Shown: positions 1 to 9,773, numbered from the stretch's first letter. The stretch: 64,000 nucleotides of DNA from Bradyrhizobium acaciae (GCF_020889785.1 NZ_JACMYK010000015.1:21618-85617), one strand, 5' to 3'. Notes: generated by a model not told the origin, from the letters alone. Translations and numbers: made by a program.

Positions 1-557
1 ATGGCGTGATCACGGCACGCAATATCGAGGTCGGTCAGGTCGCGCAGGCGGCGCAATCGGCATTCACGCTGGCGGAGGACGGCCCCCGGGACGCCGTGTT
101 CGATGTGTATGAGTCGATTTTCTTCGAGCAACCGGAGAGCAGTGCCATCACTTTGACGCTGGTGTCGAATCCGGCCGTCAAGGCGCAGGGGCATGCCCGC
201 GAGGTCTCCCCGACCATCGATCCGAAGACGGCGACGGTGCGAGTCAAGATCGCGATCGACAATCCGCCAGCAGCGATGACGCTGGGAAGCGCGGTCACCG
301 GGACGGTGCGTTGGAAGCCAAAGAATCGGATCGTTCTGCCCTGGAGCGCGCTGACGGCCGACGGCACTGCACCTGCGGTCTGGGTCGTCGACCCGGCCAA
401 CAAGACGGTGTTCCTGAAGCCGATTGTCGTCGATAACTACGAAACCGGAACCATTGTCATCAGGAGCGGGCTGCAGCCGGGTGATCGCGTCGTCACCGAT
501 GGCAGCAAATTGCTCAGCCCGGGACAAACCGTCACGTTCGACGGGGAGAGCTCATGA
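1..557 (+). CDS. RND efflux periplasmic adaptor (MFP), C-terminal part, 5' end outside window
   Basis: Periplasmic adaptor of a tripartite RND efflux pump, linking the inner-membrane pump to an outer-membrane channel. The reading frame is open from the window edge, so the N-terminal membrane anchor and the lipoyl/hairpin part are missing. What remains (about 185 residues) is the end of the hairpin region, a beta-barrel domain (HAREVSPTIDPKTATVRV followed by a DNPP turn) and the membrane-proximal domain (LQPGDRVVTDGSKLLSPGQ). The same beta-barrel and DNPP pattern recurs in the next gene, so two adaptors stand in tandem. The stop overlaps the ATG of the next gene (ATGATGA), which implies translational coupling in one operon. 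The substrate cannot be read from sequence. Confidence 0.85.
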   Translation, partial: GVITARNIEVGQVAQAAQSAFTLAEDGPRDAVFDVYESIFFEQPESSAITLTLVSNPAVKAQGHAREVSPTIDPKTATVRVKIAIDNPPAAMTLGSAVTGTVRWKPKNRIVLPWSALTADGTAPAVWVVDPANKTVFLKPIVVDNYETGTIVIRSGLQPGDRVVTDGSKLLSPGQTVTFDGESS

Positions 558-1630
558 TGAAACACGGAATTCGTATCAGTGCGATGCTCTGCATCTGCTT
601 TGCGGCGGCCGGATGTGAGGACCAGGCGGTCGCACCTCTACCGGTGCGGCCGGTATTGTCGACAGTCCTAAAGCCGGGCCTGACGGAAAGCAGTGTCGTC
701 GTCGGTACCGTGGAGCCGCAGTTCAAAACCGATCTGAGCTTCCGCGTGCAGGGACGGCTGATTGCGCGCCCGGTCTACATCGGCGACACGATCGAGAAGG
801 CACAGACCGTAGCAGCGATCGACCCGACCTCGCTTGAACTCGCGGTGCGCTCGGCGATTGCGGACGTGTCGAGCAGTCAGGCCAAATTGACCAACGCCAG
901 CGGCTTCGAGGAACGCCAACGTACTCTGCTCAAGACTGAGGTCATCAGCCAGGCAGATATGGAAAGCGCTGAGCAATCCACCGCCTCGGCGCAGGCGACC
1001 TTGGTTCGCGCTCAAGCCGATCTAACCAAGGCGCGCGAGCAGCTCGGCTACGCCCAATTGAAGGCAGAATTCGCCGGCGTCGTCACCGCGGTTGGTGCCG
1101 AGGTCGGCCAGGTCGTGTCATCCGGTCAAACCGTCGTGACGGTCGCGCGCCCCGAGATCCGTGAAGCCGTCATCGATGTCGCCGACGACGTGGCCAGCAC
1201 GTTGCGGATCGGCCAGCCTTTCACGGTCAGCCTCCAGCTCGACCCCGCGATCCAGGCCGAAGGCCGGATCCGCGAGATCGCACCACAGGCCGACGCCGTG
1301 ACGCGCACGCGCCGCGTCCGCATTACGCTCGACAATCCTCCCACGACATTCCGGCTGGGGACGACGGTGATGACACCCGTTACCAGCAGCCATCCGACGC
1401 TCCGACTGCCGGTGTCAGCCATTCTCGTCAAAGACGGCAAAACGCTGGTCTGGCTGGTCGATCCGTCCAAATACACGGTGGCATTGCGCGAGGTCACCAG
1501 TTCGGCTGACGACGGCAGCGGCGCACGCATCGTCGCCGGCATCGAGGAAGGTTCGCGCGTGGTGACTGCGGGCGTGCATAGCCTTGTAGATGGCCAGAAG
1601 GTCCGCATCGATCAGGAAGCCAAGCCGTGA
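554..1630 (+). CDS. RND efflux periplasmic adaptor, lipoprotein type (358 aa)
   Basis: Second membrane-fusion adaptor of the efflux operon. The N-terminus is a lipoprotein signal (hydrophobic stretch, then AAGC lipobox at residues 18-21), so the mature protein should be tethered to the inner membrane by lipid. An RVQGRL..PVYIGDTIEKAQ lipoyl half, a helical hairpin (about residues 100-165), the second lipoyl half (AGVVTAVGAEVGQVVSSGQ), a beta-barrel and a membrane-proximal domain follow in normal order. Length fits the family. It overlaps both neighbours by 4 bases. Two adaptors for one pump is a known arrangement; they may form a mixed adaptor ring, which is inference. Confidence 0.9.
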   Translation: MMKHGIRISAMLCICFAAAGCEDQAVAPLPVRPVLSTVLKPGLTESSVVVGTVEPQFKTDLSFRVQGRLIARPVYIGDTIEKAQTVAAIDPTSLELAVRSAIADVSSSQAKLTNASGFEERQRTLLKTEVISQADMESAEQSTASAQATLVRAQADLTKAREQLGYAQLKAEFAGVVTAVGAEVGQVVSSGQTVVTVARPEIREAVIDVADDVASTLRIGQPFTVSLQLDPAIQAEGRIREIAPQADAVTRTRRVRITLDNPPTTFRLGTTVMTPVTSSHPTLRLPVSAILVKDGKTLVWLVDPSKYTVALREVTSSADDGSGARIVAGIEEGSRVVTAGVHSLVDGQKVRIDQEAKP

Positions 1631-4600
1631 AGAAGTCATTCAACCTGTCCGATTGGGCGCTCGAGCACCGTTCGCTGGTCTGGTATTTCATGATCGCGTT
1701 CATGGCTGCCGGACTGTTTTCCTACATGCAATTGGGGCGCGAGGAAGATCCCGCGTTCACCATCAAGACCATGTTGGTTCAGGCGCAATGGCCCGGCGCG
1801 TCCGCCGATGAGATGACGCGTCAGGTCACCGAGCGGATCGAGAAGAAGCTCGAGGAGCTGGAATCGCTCGACTATACAAAGAGTCTGACCGTCGCTGGAC
1901 AAACAACCGTTTACGTCAATCTTCGCAACGACACCAAGGCGCGGGACGTGGTTCCGACCTGGGTGCGTGTGCGCAACATGATCAACGATATCAAAGGCGA
2001 CTTTCCAGAAGGCGTCATTGGGCCAACGTTCAACGACAGGTTCGGCGACGTATTCGGTAACATTTACGCGTTCACAAGCGACGGGCTGAGCCAGCGCCAA
2101 CTACGCGACCGGGTCGAGTATGTCCGCTCCAAGGTTCTGACCGTGCCGAATGTCGGCCGGGTAGATATCATCGGCGCGCAGGATGAAGTCATCTATCTCG
2201 AATTCTCCACTCGCAAGATCGCTGCACTGGGGCTCGATGAGCGCGCGATCCTGACCTCGTTGCAAGAGCAAAATGCAATCGCGCCCTCGGGCGTTCTGCA
2301 GGCGGGGCCGGAGCGGATCAGCGCGCGCGTCAGTGGACACTTCACGTCCGAGGCCAGCCTGAAGGCGGTCAATCTGCGGGTCAATGACCGGTATTTTCCG
2401 CTCACCGATGTGGCCACGATCACGCGCGGCTATGCCGACCCCCCGTCCAACCTGTTTCGCTTCAACGGAGAGCCGGCGATCGGGCTCGCGATCGGCATGA
2501 AGGCCGGCGCCAACCTGTTGGAATTCGGCGTCGCGTTGAAAAAGGAAATGACCAGGGTCGTGGCCGATCTACCGATCGGGGTCGGTGTGCATCTGGTGTC
2601 GGATCAACCGGTGATCGTGGATCACGCGGTGTCCGGCTTCACCAAGGCGCTATTTGAAGCCGTCGTCATCGTGCTCGCCATCAGCTTCCTCAGCCTGGGG
2701 ATGCGGGCGGGCCTGGTGGTTGCGATCTCGATTCCGCTGGTGCTCGCCATTACTTTCCTGGTCATGGCGTCCGCCGGCATCTCGCTGCAGCGCATCTCGC
2801 TCGGCGCGCTGATCATCGCGCTCGGCCTGCTGGTGGACGACGCGATGATCGCGGTCGAGATGATGGTGGCGCGTCTGGAGGTTGGAGATACGCTGAAGAA
2901 GGCGGCGACCCATGTCTACACCTCGACCGCGTTTCCGATGCTGACCGGAACGCTGGTCACGGTCGCTGGCTTCATTCCGATCGGGCTGAACAACAGCAAT
3001 GCAGGCGAGTTCACCTTCACGCTGTTCGTCGTCATCGCGGTGTCCCTCGTCGTGTCGTGGATCGTCGCGGTGCTGTTCACGCCGTTGCTCGGCGTCACCA
3101 TCCTGCCGGATACGATGACGAGCAACCATGGGCACAAGGGCCGGTTGGAACTTGGCTTCTCCCGTCTCCTCGCCTTCTGCATGCGCTGGCGCTGGGCGAC
3201 CATCGCGGTCACGCTTGCGGTGTTCGGATTGTCGCTCGCCGGCATGGGCTTCGTGCAGCAGCAGTTTTTTCCGGCGTCCGATCGGGACGAACTGATTGTC
3301 GATTTTAGCCTGCCGCAGAACAGTTCGATCGCCGAAACCGATGCGCAGATAGCTCGCTTCGAGCAGGAGGCGCTCAAGGGCAATCCTGGAGTCGATCATT
3401 GGTCGAGTTATGTGGGGCGAGGCGCGCCGCGCTTCGTGCTGTCCTTCGACGTGCAGCCGGCCGACCTGTCATTTGGCGAGATCGTCATCGTCACCAAGAG
3501 TCTGGAGGCGCGGGATCGCGTCAAGGCTGAGCTGCAGACCTATCTGAAGAAGACGTTTCCGGGTACGGACGCCTTCGTGAAGCTGCTCGAGATCGGGCCG
3601 CCTGTCGGTCGGCCGGTGCAGTTCCGTATGAGCGGCCCCGACATCGCCGGGGTGCGGGAGTATTCCCGGCAACTGGCAGGCATCCTGCGCAGCAATCCGC
3701 ATCTCGGCGACGTGGTGTTCGACTGGGCAGAGCCTTCGCGCGTCGTCAAGGTCGATGTTCTGCAGGACAAGGCGCGGCAGCTCGGCGTGACCTCCGAGGA
3801 CATCGCGACGGCGCTGAACGGCGTTCTGGACGGCACCACAGTGACCCAGGTGCGCGACGATATCTACCTGATCAAGGTGCTCGGGAGAGCCAAAGCCGCC
3901 GAACGCCGTTCGATTGAAACGCTACGGGATCTGCAACTAACCGGCACCAGTGGTCAGGCCGTGCCACTCGCCGCCGTGGCCACGCTGCGCTACGAAATTG
4001 AGCAGCCGACGATCTGGCGGCGCTCACGCCTGCCGACCATCACGCTGAAGGCTGGCATTCTGGATTCAGTGCAGGCGGCCACCATCGTCGATCAGCTCAA
4101 ACCGCAACTGGCGGCATTCACCGCAAAATTGCCAGCCGGCTATTCGATGGCAACCGGTGGCAGCGTTGAGGAGAGCATCAAGAGTCAGGCGCCGATCGTC
4201 GCCGTGGTGCCGCTGATGCTGTTCATCATGGCGACGATTTTGATGCTGCAGCTGCAGAGCTTCCAGCAGCTGTTCCTAGTGTCTGCGGTTGCGCCGCTGG
4301 CCTTGATCGGCGTCGTGGCTGCGCTGCTGCCGAGCCGGGCGCCGCTCGGCTTCGTCGCCATTCTCGGCGTGCTGGCGCTGATCGGCATCCTGATCCGCAA
4401 CTCCGTGATCCTGATCGTGCAGATCGAGCAGTTGCGCGACGAAGGGCGGCACGCATGGGACGCCGTCGTGGAAGCGACCGAGCACCGGATGCGGCCGATC
4501 ATGCTGACGGCCTTGGCGGCCAGCCTCGCGCTGATCCCGATTGCGAGCGAGATCTTCTGGGGGCCGATGGCGTATGCGATGATGGGCGGCATCATCGTCG

Positions 4601-4719
4601 GCACGGTGCTGACACTTTTGTTCCTGCCGGCGCTGTACGTCGCCTGGTTCCGCATCAAGGCGCCCGCCGATCCGCGCACGCAATCTGCAGAACCGAAGGC
4701 TGAACGAGAAGTTGCATGA
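1627..4719 (+). CDS. RND multidrug/solvent efflux transporter (1030 aa)
   Basis: Inner-membrane proton-driven efflux pump of the HAE/AcrB-like RND family. Full length, with TM1 at about residues 16-34, two large periplasmic loops after TM1 and TM7, and two blocks of six membrane segments. TM4 carries the paired aspartates of the proton relay (GLLVDDAMIAVEMM, near residue 400). It starts with GTG overlapping the TGA of the adaptor gene, so it is translated from the same message. No outer-membrane channel gene follows; it may lie upstream of the window or be shared. The C-terminus is a short charged tail. Substrate range cannot be predicted. Confidence 0.95.
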   Translation: MKKSFNLSDWALEHRSLVWYFMIAFMAAGLFSYMQLGREEDPAFTIKTMLVQAQWPGASADEMTRQVTERIEKKLEELESLDYTKSLTVAGQTTVYVNLRNDTKARDVVPTWVRVRNMINDIKGDFPEGVIGPTFNDRFGDVFGNIYAFTSDGLSQRQLRDRVEYVRSKVLTVPNVGRVDIIGAQDEVIYLEFSTRKIAALGLDERAILTSLQEQNAIAPSGVLQAGPERISARVSGHFTSEASLKAVNLRVNDRYFPLTDVATITRGYADPPSNLFRFNGEPAIGLAIGMKAGANLLEFGVALKKEMTRVVADLPIGVGVHLVSDQPVIVDHAVSGFTKALFEAVVIVLAISFLSLGMRAGLVVAISIPLVLAITFLVMASAGISLQRISLGALIIALGLLVDDAMIAVEMMVARLEVGDTLKKAATHVYTSTAFPMLTGTLVTVAGFIPIGLNNSNAGEFTFTLFVVIAVSLVVSWIVAVLFTPLLGVTILPDTMTSNHGHKGRLELGFSRLLAFCMRWRWATIAVTLAVFGLSLAGMGFVQQQFFPASDRDELIVDFSLPQNSSIAETDAQIARFEQEALKGNPGVDHWSSYVGRGAPRFVLSFDVQPADLSFGEIVIVTKSLEARDRVKAELQTYLKKTFPGTDAFVKLLEIGPPVGRPVQFRMSGPDIAGVREYSRQLAGILRSNPHLGDVVFDWAEPSRVVKVDVLQDKARQLGVTSEDIATALNGVLDGTTVTQVRDDIYLIKVLGRAKAAERRSIETLRDLQLTGTSGQAVPLAAVATLRYEIEQPTIWRRSRLPTITLKAGILDSVQAATIVDQLKPQLAAFTAKLPAGYSMATGGSVEESIKSQAPIVAVVPLMLFIMATILMLQLQSFQQLFLVSAVAPLALIGVVAALLPSRAPLGFVAILGVLALIGILIRNSVILIVQIEQLRDEGRHAWDAVVEATEHRMRPIMLTALAASLALIPIASEIFWGPMAYAMMGGIIVGTVLTLLFLPALYVAWFRIKAPADPRTQSAEPKAEREVA

Positions 4720-4958
4720 TATCCAACGCCGGTACTTCAAGGGCGGCGCCTGAACAAACGCATCCACGCCGCAACACTGTTATTTGAGGCTGAATAAGAT
4801 CAGCTATTTGAAATTGGGTCCAGACGAGCACATGTCAGGTATTGGCCCCAAGCAGCGGTTGGGACATGCTCGTCATTGCCCTGCTGTCTGGAGTCGAGCA
4901 GATATGGACGTACTGATCCGTGCGGCAATCCAGTTGTGGGCACGCGCCTAGCCGAAGG
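4720..4958. other. Intergenic region between convergent genes
   Basis: This 239-base gap separates the efflux operon (plus) from the peroxiredoxin gene (minus), which converge. I see no convincing gene, and no clear stem-loop followed by a T-run. Confidence 0.5.
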
Positions 4959-5674
4959 TCAATGCTCACGGCTCGCGCTTTCCAGCGCCTTGAGCAGGTC
5001 GTCGATTTCCATGCGCTTGCGGAAATCGGGATCGACGAAGCGAGCCTTCACCAGCCCATCGCGCCCGATGACGAAGACCGCTGGGATCGGCAGCATCCAG
5101 CCGTCGTTGCCGTGAAACCGCGCCATATCCTGATAGGACAGCAGTCCCTGGATCTCCGTATCCAGCCAGATCGCCAGATTGAGGGAAAGCGCATAACCGT
5201 TGTCGAGATCGGTTAATACTGGGAAGGGCGCCGCGGACTCGGCCTTGAACTGCTCAGTATATTCCTGCGTCTCCGGCATGATGGCAACGATCTGCGCGCC
5301 CAGCGCCTCGATACGATCCTGCGCCTGGATCACTGCTCGGACGTTCAGCCGGCAATAGGGGCACCAATGACCTCGAAAGAACATGATCGCTACGGGGCCG
5401 TGCGCGATCAGCGAATCCAGCGTAACCAGGCGTCCTTTCTCGTCGGGCAACACGAAGGCCGGCATCACCTCGCCGGGCGAGGCGCGTTCTCTCCGCCACC
5501 ATTCTCGGCTAGTCGCGCGACGAGACGGTCGACCGCCTCGCCATAGGCGGGAAAGATCTCGCGGCCGGCTTTCGCATAAGCCCGAAGCTGCTCATTCAGC
5601 GTCCCTTCCATGTCACGACAGCGCTGGAAGGCGAGCTTGAGCCGTTCTGCGTCGGCTGGGGAAAGGGATGTCAT
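4959..5674 (-). pseudogene. AhpC/TSA-type peroxiredoxin split by a -1 frameshift
   Basis: Thioredoxin-fold peroxiredoxin that would reduce hydroperoxides in the cytoplasm. The N-terminal helical part (MTSLSPADAERLKLAFQRC..., 5674 to about 5475) and the catalytic part (FVLPDEKGRLVTLDSL..., about 5470 to 4959) lie in different frames. Family members read ...NAPRPGEVMPAF... across the junction; here the DNA reads CGCCCGGCGAGGTG, one base short, so the first frame runs into TGA at 5465-5467. A GTG/ATG pair overlaps that stop, so coupled re-initiation could yield a separate catalytic fragment. The catalytic half keeps FFRGHWCPYC. The start at 5674 has a GGAG 6 bases upstream. It could be a true pseudogene or a sequencing error. 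Confidence 0.8.
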
Positions 5675-5825
5675 TTTCCGCTCCGGCAAGAGTGAGGTCT
5701 ATTATTCGGCATTTCGTTCGCCTCGCAAGGGGCGCCCGTCATCGAATGGCCGATCCCCGTCAAACGGAAATGCCGATCCTCAATAGGTTCAATAGCCGCC
5801 GCCTATCGCACCGCGATAGCGCGCA

Positions 5826-5856
5826 GCTATCGGCTCCAGAGTCAGACGGTATTTCA
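5826..5856 (+). repeat. 31-bp repeated upstream element, copy 1
   Basis: A 31-bp stretch about 60 bases before the DUF302 gene is 26/31 identical to one at 7866-7896 before the cupin gene. The conserved blocks are GCTATCG, AGAG, CAGACGG and ATTTCA. Both lie at similar distance from a start codon on the same strand, so a shared regulatory site is more likely than chance. It is directly followed by a short palindrome (CCTCCTTGAGGAGG, 5857-5870). Confidence 0.45.
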
Positions 5857-5916
5857 CCTCCTTGAGGAGGCCGTCCATCCTCGTGTGGTCCAAAGTTTAC
5901 CCCGGAGGAAAACCTC

Positions 5917-6411
5917 ATGAAACGTCAGATCATCCTGCGCATTGCGAATTTTGTCAGCCCCCTTCTGCTGTGCTGCCTCGTCCTTGCCGCCGCGACATCG
6001 CTCGCGCGGGCCGACAGCGACGATGGCATCGTCCGGGTGAAGAGCGCGGTGTCGATGCCCGAAGCGATCAGCCGCATCAAGGCGGACATTTCCACCAAGG
6101 GCATCAAATTCTTTCTTGAGGTCGATCAGTCGAAACTTGCCGCGGATGCCGGCATCAAGCTTCGACCTTCGACATTGCTCATCTTCGGCAATCCTCCGCT
6201 TGGCACCCAGTTCATTACCGCCAATCCCAATGCCGGCCTCGATTGGCCTGTTCGCCTGCTCCTCACGCAGGACGAGAACGGCGACGTCTGGGCTGTGTGG
6301 ACCGACTTCGACTGGATCGCCAAGCGGCACAACATCCACAATCGCGAAGCGCAGTTCAAAATGGCCACCGTGGTCGTGAAGTCGATTACCTCGACGATCA
6401 CAACGAAGTAG
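5917..6411 (+). CDS. DUF302 family secreted protein (164 aa)
   Basis: Predicted exported protein. A signal peptide occupies about residues 1-32 (positive start, hydrophobic core FVSPLLLCCLVLAAATSLA, cleavage near ARA-DS). The rest is a DUF302 domain (SMPEAISRIKADISTKGIKFFLEVDQSKLA... LLIFGNPPLGTQFI... LPLR/LLLTQDENGDVWAVWTDFDWIAKRH). DUF302 proteins are small alpha/beta folds of unknown role, sometimes near redox genes. A strong ribosome site (GGAGG) precedes the ATG. It heads a run of same-strand genes (flavoprotein, cupin, MFS) suggesting a periplasmic redox or detoxification theme. Confidence 0.85.
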   Translation: MKRQIILRIANFVSPLLLCCLVLAAATSLARADSDDGIVRVKSAVSMPEAISRIKADISTKGIKFFLEVDQSKLAADAGIKLRPSTLLIFGNPPLGTQFITANPNAGLDWPVRLLLTQDENGDVWAVWTDFDWIAKRHNIHNREAQFKMATVVVKSITSTITTK

Positions 6412-6498
6412 CCACCGATCGCACCGGCGCCGGCGCGGCTTGGAATGCGCCGTCCGGATGCCCAAGCGAAGCTCTGATGAGACCGCGGAGAACCTTCC

Positions 6499-7859
6499 AT
6501 GACCAGCGAGAGATTCGACGTGGTGATCCTGGGTGGCGGTAACGCCGGTATCGGCGTGACCGGTCCGGTCCGGCGCGCCGGCTTCTCGGTCGCGATGATC
6601 GAGCCGCGTGAACTTGGCGGTACCTGTCCAAACCGCGGCTGCACGCCGAAGAAGATCCTGGTCGCTGCGGGCCAGGCCCTGCACGATATTGATCGCGCGT
6701 CCGTTCATCACATTGCAGTTGGCAAGCCCCGGCTGAATTGGGGGGCACTGATCGATCGTGAGAAGGCGATGATCACGGACATTCCGTCCAACCTCGCCCG
6801 CGCCATGCGCGCCGAGAAGTCGAGGTTATCAGGGGTAAGGGTGTCTTCGTTGCCCCCGACACCATCGAGGCCGGCGATCGCGTGCTCCAGGCCAAGCACA
6901 TCGTAGTTGCCACGGGGTCCAAGGTGCGGCTGCTGCCGATTCCTGGTGCCGAGCACATGATCACCTCAGACGAGTTACTGAGCGAACGTGAACTGCCGAG
7001 TTCGGTGATATTCGTCGGCGGCGGCGTAATCTCGCTGGAATTCGGGCATGTTTACGCGCGGGCTGGCACCGCGGTGTCGGTTCTGGAGGCCCTGCCGCAG
7101 CTCCTCCCCGCCATGGACTCCGATGCCGTCGCGCAACTTCACGCCGAAAGCGAACGCATCGGCATCCAGATCAGGACCGACGTCAAGGTCCGGCGGATCG
7201 AGCAGGTCGGCCACCGGCTCCGGGTGGTCTTTACGGATGGCGACATCGAACAGGCGCTCGAAGCGGATCGCGTCGTCAACGGCGTCGGCCGGATAGCCAA
7301 TGTGGATGCGCTCGATTTGGCGGCAGGCCGGGTGGAGCAAGTGAACGGTTGCATCGTCATAGATCGCTACTTGAGGTCTGCTTCAAACCCTCAGGTCCAC
7401 GTATGCGGCGATGCCGTTCCTGTCTCGCCCCAACTGTCCCCGCTCGCGACCTACGAAGGTGAGATAGTAGGTCGCAATATCGTCAATGGACCGCGTCACG
7501 CGCCCGATTACGCGGGCATCGCGACCTCGGTCTACACCGTGCCGTCGCTGGCTGCTGTCGGCTTGACCGAAAACGCTGCACGGCAGACCGGTTCGGCCAT
7601 CGATGTGCACGTCAACGACATGCGCGACTGGTTCTCGGCTCAATCATATGCCGAGACCGTCGCCTGGTCGAAAATAATCGTCGACCGAGCCAGCGACCTG
7701 ATCCTCGGCGCGCACTTCGTTGGCCATGCCGGCCAGGAGCTCATCAACGTTTTCGGCCTCGCAATCAAGTTCGGCATCACTGCGAAGCAACTACGCGACA
7801 ACGTCTACGCCTATCCGACCTTTTCGGCCGACATCAAGCACATGCTCGGGCACGCATAG
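6499..7859 (+). pseudogene. FAD-dependent pyridine nucleotide-disulfide oxidoreductase, frameshifted
   Basis: Member of the dihydrolipoamide dehydrogenase/mercuric reductase family: FAD-binding GGGNAGIG near the N-terminus, the redox-active cysteine pair in GGTCPNRGCTPKK, an NAD(P)-binding segment (VIFVGGGVISLEFGHVYAR) and the dimerisation domain at the end. The frame breaks near 6818: the DNA reads GAGAAGTCGAGG where continuation of the family sequence (EKVEVIRGKGVFVAPDTIEAGDRVLQAKHIVVATG) needs GAGAAGGTCGAGG. One G is missing. After the break the second frame is intact to 7859. With the split peroxiredoxin 1 kb away this is the second single-base deletion in a redox gene here, so decay or assembly error should both be considered. 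Confidence 0.8.
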
Positions 7860-7865
7860 CGATCC

Positions 7866-7896
7866 GCTATCGTTTCGAGAGACAGACGGCATTTCA
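7866..7896 (+). repeat. 31-bp repeated upstream element, copy 2
   Basis: Second copy of the element also found at 5826-5856 (26/31 identical), here about 75 bases before the cupin start. The shared blocks are GCTATCG, AGAG, CAGACGG and ATTTCA. A common activator or alternative sigma factor is possible. Confidence 0.45.
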
Positions 7897-7970
7897 AGGC
7901 GCGGTCAACTTCGTCGAAGCTGCACCCATAGCCGCACCAACGAGGTTACGGCGAACAAGGAGAACTCCCA

Positions 7971-8453
7971 ATGCTCAAGACCTTTAAGCTATCCCATGCG
8001 ATGTGGACCGGAGCTGCTCTTGTCGGCGCGCTTACGCTCGCCACGCAATCGGTGTTCGCCGGCGAATGTCCGGCCAGCAAGATCAAGCCGAATGCTCAAC
8101 CGATGGTCGACTACAAGCCCGTTGGCGTAACCGACGTCACGCTCGGGTCCATCGATCTCGGCAAACAGCCGGCGCATATCGAGGGCCGCGAGTTGCGCTT
8201 CCGCAAGCTGACGATTGAGCCTGGCGGCATTGTCCCCTGGCACAGCCATGACGACCGGCCGGCACTTATCTTTGTGCAGCAGGGCGAGATCGTCGAATAC
8301 GCTTCCAACTGCATCGACCCGATCGTGCACAAGGCTGGCGACCTCCGCCCCGAAGTGTTCGGGACCACACACTGGTGGAAGAATCTCGGCAAGGAAACGG
8401 TCATTCTGTATGTCGGCGACGTCCGCAAGGATCCGGCCGACCACAACATGTAA
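7971..8453 (+). CDS. Secreted cupin-domain protein (160 aa)
   Basis: Single-domain cupin with a signal peptide (about residues 1-31, cleavage near VFAG). The cupin metal-binding motif is visible as PGGIVPWHSHDDRPALIFVQQGEIVEY, with the second motif GDLRPEVFGTTHWWKNLGKETVILYVGDV. It probably binds a metal in the periplasm, but the substrate is unknown. An AAGGAG ribosome site lies just before the ATG, which follows the 31-bp element. It sits between a disulfide reductase and an MFS transporter on the same strand. Confidence 0.85.
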   Translation: MLKTFKLSHAMWTGAALVGALTLATQSVFAGECPASKIKPNAQPMVDYKPVGVTDVTLGSIDLGKQPAHIEGRELRFRKLTIEPGGIVPWHSHDDRPALIFVQQGEIVEYASNCIDPIVHKAGDLRPEVFGTTHWWKNLGKETVILYVGDVRKDPADHNM

Positions 8454-8564
8454 CGAGCGCCCCCAGCCCCGGCCTCGTTACCAGATGTGACGACTCGGAA
8501 TCCCCCGTGCTCCCCCGCGCGCCCGGGCGTCACATCGTCTTTCGAAATGAGGAGATGTCGCGCA

Positions 8565-9773
8565 ATGACCGATCTATCCACGAGCATGGAGCCGGTTACG
8601 GCCGAGATGCGCGAGCATTCGCCAGGCGTTGCGCTTCGATCACTTGTGATCGGACTGACCGCATTCCTGACCGTCGTCGACCTGTTCGCAACCCAGGCGA
8701 TTCTCCCGTCTCTTACGCGCCACTACGGCGTAACCCCGGCCGCGATGGGATTTGCGGTCAACGCCAGCACGTTTGGAATGGCAATCTCAAGTCTCGTCGT
8801 AGGGTTCTTCAGCCCGCACATCGATCGACGACTCGGCATCCTTCTCAGCCTCTCGCTTCTGGCGATACCCACAAGTCTGCTTGCGATAGCACCTGGTATT
8901 GCCGTTTTCACGATCTTGCGCGTCGCGCAGGGTCTATTCATGGCTTCGGCCTTCACACTGACGCTTGCCTACCTCGGTGAGCAGTGCAGCGCTATGGACA
9001 CCGGCGGAGCATTTGCCGCCTACATCACGGGTAACGTGGCCAGCAATCTGATTGGCCGACTGATCTCCGCCGCGCTTGCCGACAGTCTTGGCCTTGCCTG
9101 GAACTTCTATTTCTTCGCGGCCCTAAACCTCGCCGGCGCTGCGCTGGTCTACTTCTCCATAGACCGCGTGGAACCGATGCAATCGGTTACCGCGAACGAC
9201 TCACCGGTTCGCGCCATGCTTGAGCATTGGCGAACGCCACGGCTGCGCGCTGCGTTCGGCATCGGTTTCTGTATTCTGTTCGCCTTTATCGGCACCTTCA
9301 CGTTCGTCAATTTCATTCTGGTGCGACCGCCACTGTCGCTCGGCATGATGGACCTTGGCTTCGTTTACTTCGTCTTTCTGCCGTCAATACTCACGACACT
9401 GCTCGCCGGAAAGGTTGCCGTTTGGCTCGGCAGTCGCATGACTGTCTGGATCGGCCTCGGCGTTGCCGCTGTAGGCCTTCCTTTGATGCTGACGTCTCAT
9501 CTGCCTCAGGTTCTAACTGGAATGGTCCTGGTCGGCGTCGGGACGTTCTTTGCGCAGGCCGCTGCGACCGGTTTTGTCGGTCAAGCTGCGGCTAGAAACC
9601 GCGGGATTGCGAGTGGCACCTATCTCGCTTGCTACTTCCTTGGAGGCGTGGTGGGCACCGCCGTTCTAGGGCGACTTTTCGACTCGTTAGGGTGGATGGC
9701 CTGTGTGTTCGGCGTGGCCGGCGCGTTGGCCCTCGCCTCGCTGCTCACGGCGAGGCTGACGCCATCGCAGTGA
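8565..9773 (+). CDS. MFS transporter, YnfM-like (402 aa)
   Basis: Major facilitator superfamily transporter with 12 predicted membrane helices, of the type annotated as arabinose/drug exporters. TM1 begins about residue 25 (SLVIGLTAFLTVVDLFATQAILPSL); the family loop between TM2 and TM3 is seen around FSPHIDRRLGI. I chose the ATG at 8565 (MTDLSTSMEP) because a GAGGAG ribosome site lies 9 bases before it. It is the last gene before the island boundary region. The substrate cannot be told. Confidence 0.85.
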   Translation: MTDLSTSMEPVTAEMREHSPGVALRSLVIGLTAFLTVVDLFATQAILPSLTRHYGVTPAAMGFAVNASTFGMAISSLVVGFFSPHIDRRLGILLSLSLLAIPTSLLAIAPGIAVFTILRVAQGLFMASAFTLTLAYLGEQCSAMDTGGAFAAYITGNVASNLIGRLISAALADSLGLAWNFYFFAALNLAGAALVYFSIDRVEPMQSVTANDSPVRAMLEHWRTPRLRAAFGIGFCILFAFIGTFTFVNFILVRPPLSLGMMDLGFVYFVFLPSILTTLLAGKVAVWLGSRMTVWIGLGVAAVGLPLMLTSHLPQVLTGMVLVGVGTFFAQAAATGFVGQAAARNRGIASGTYLACYFLGGVVGTAVLGRLFDSLGWMACVFGVAGALALASLLTARLTPSQ

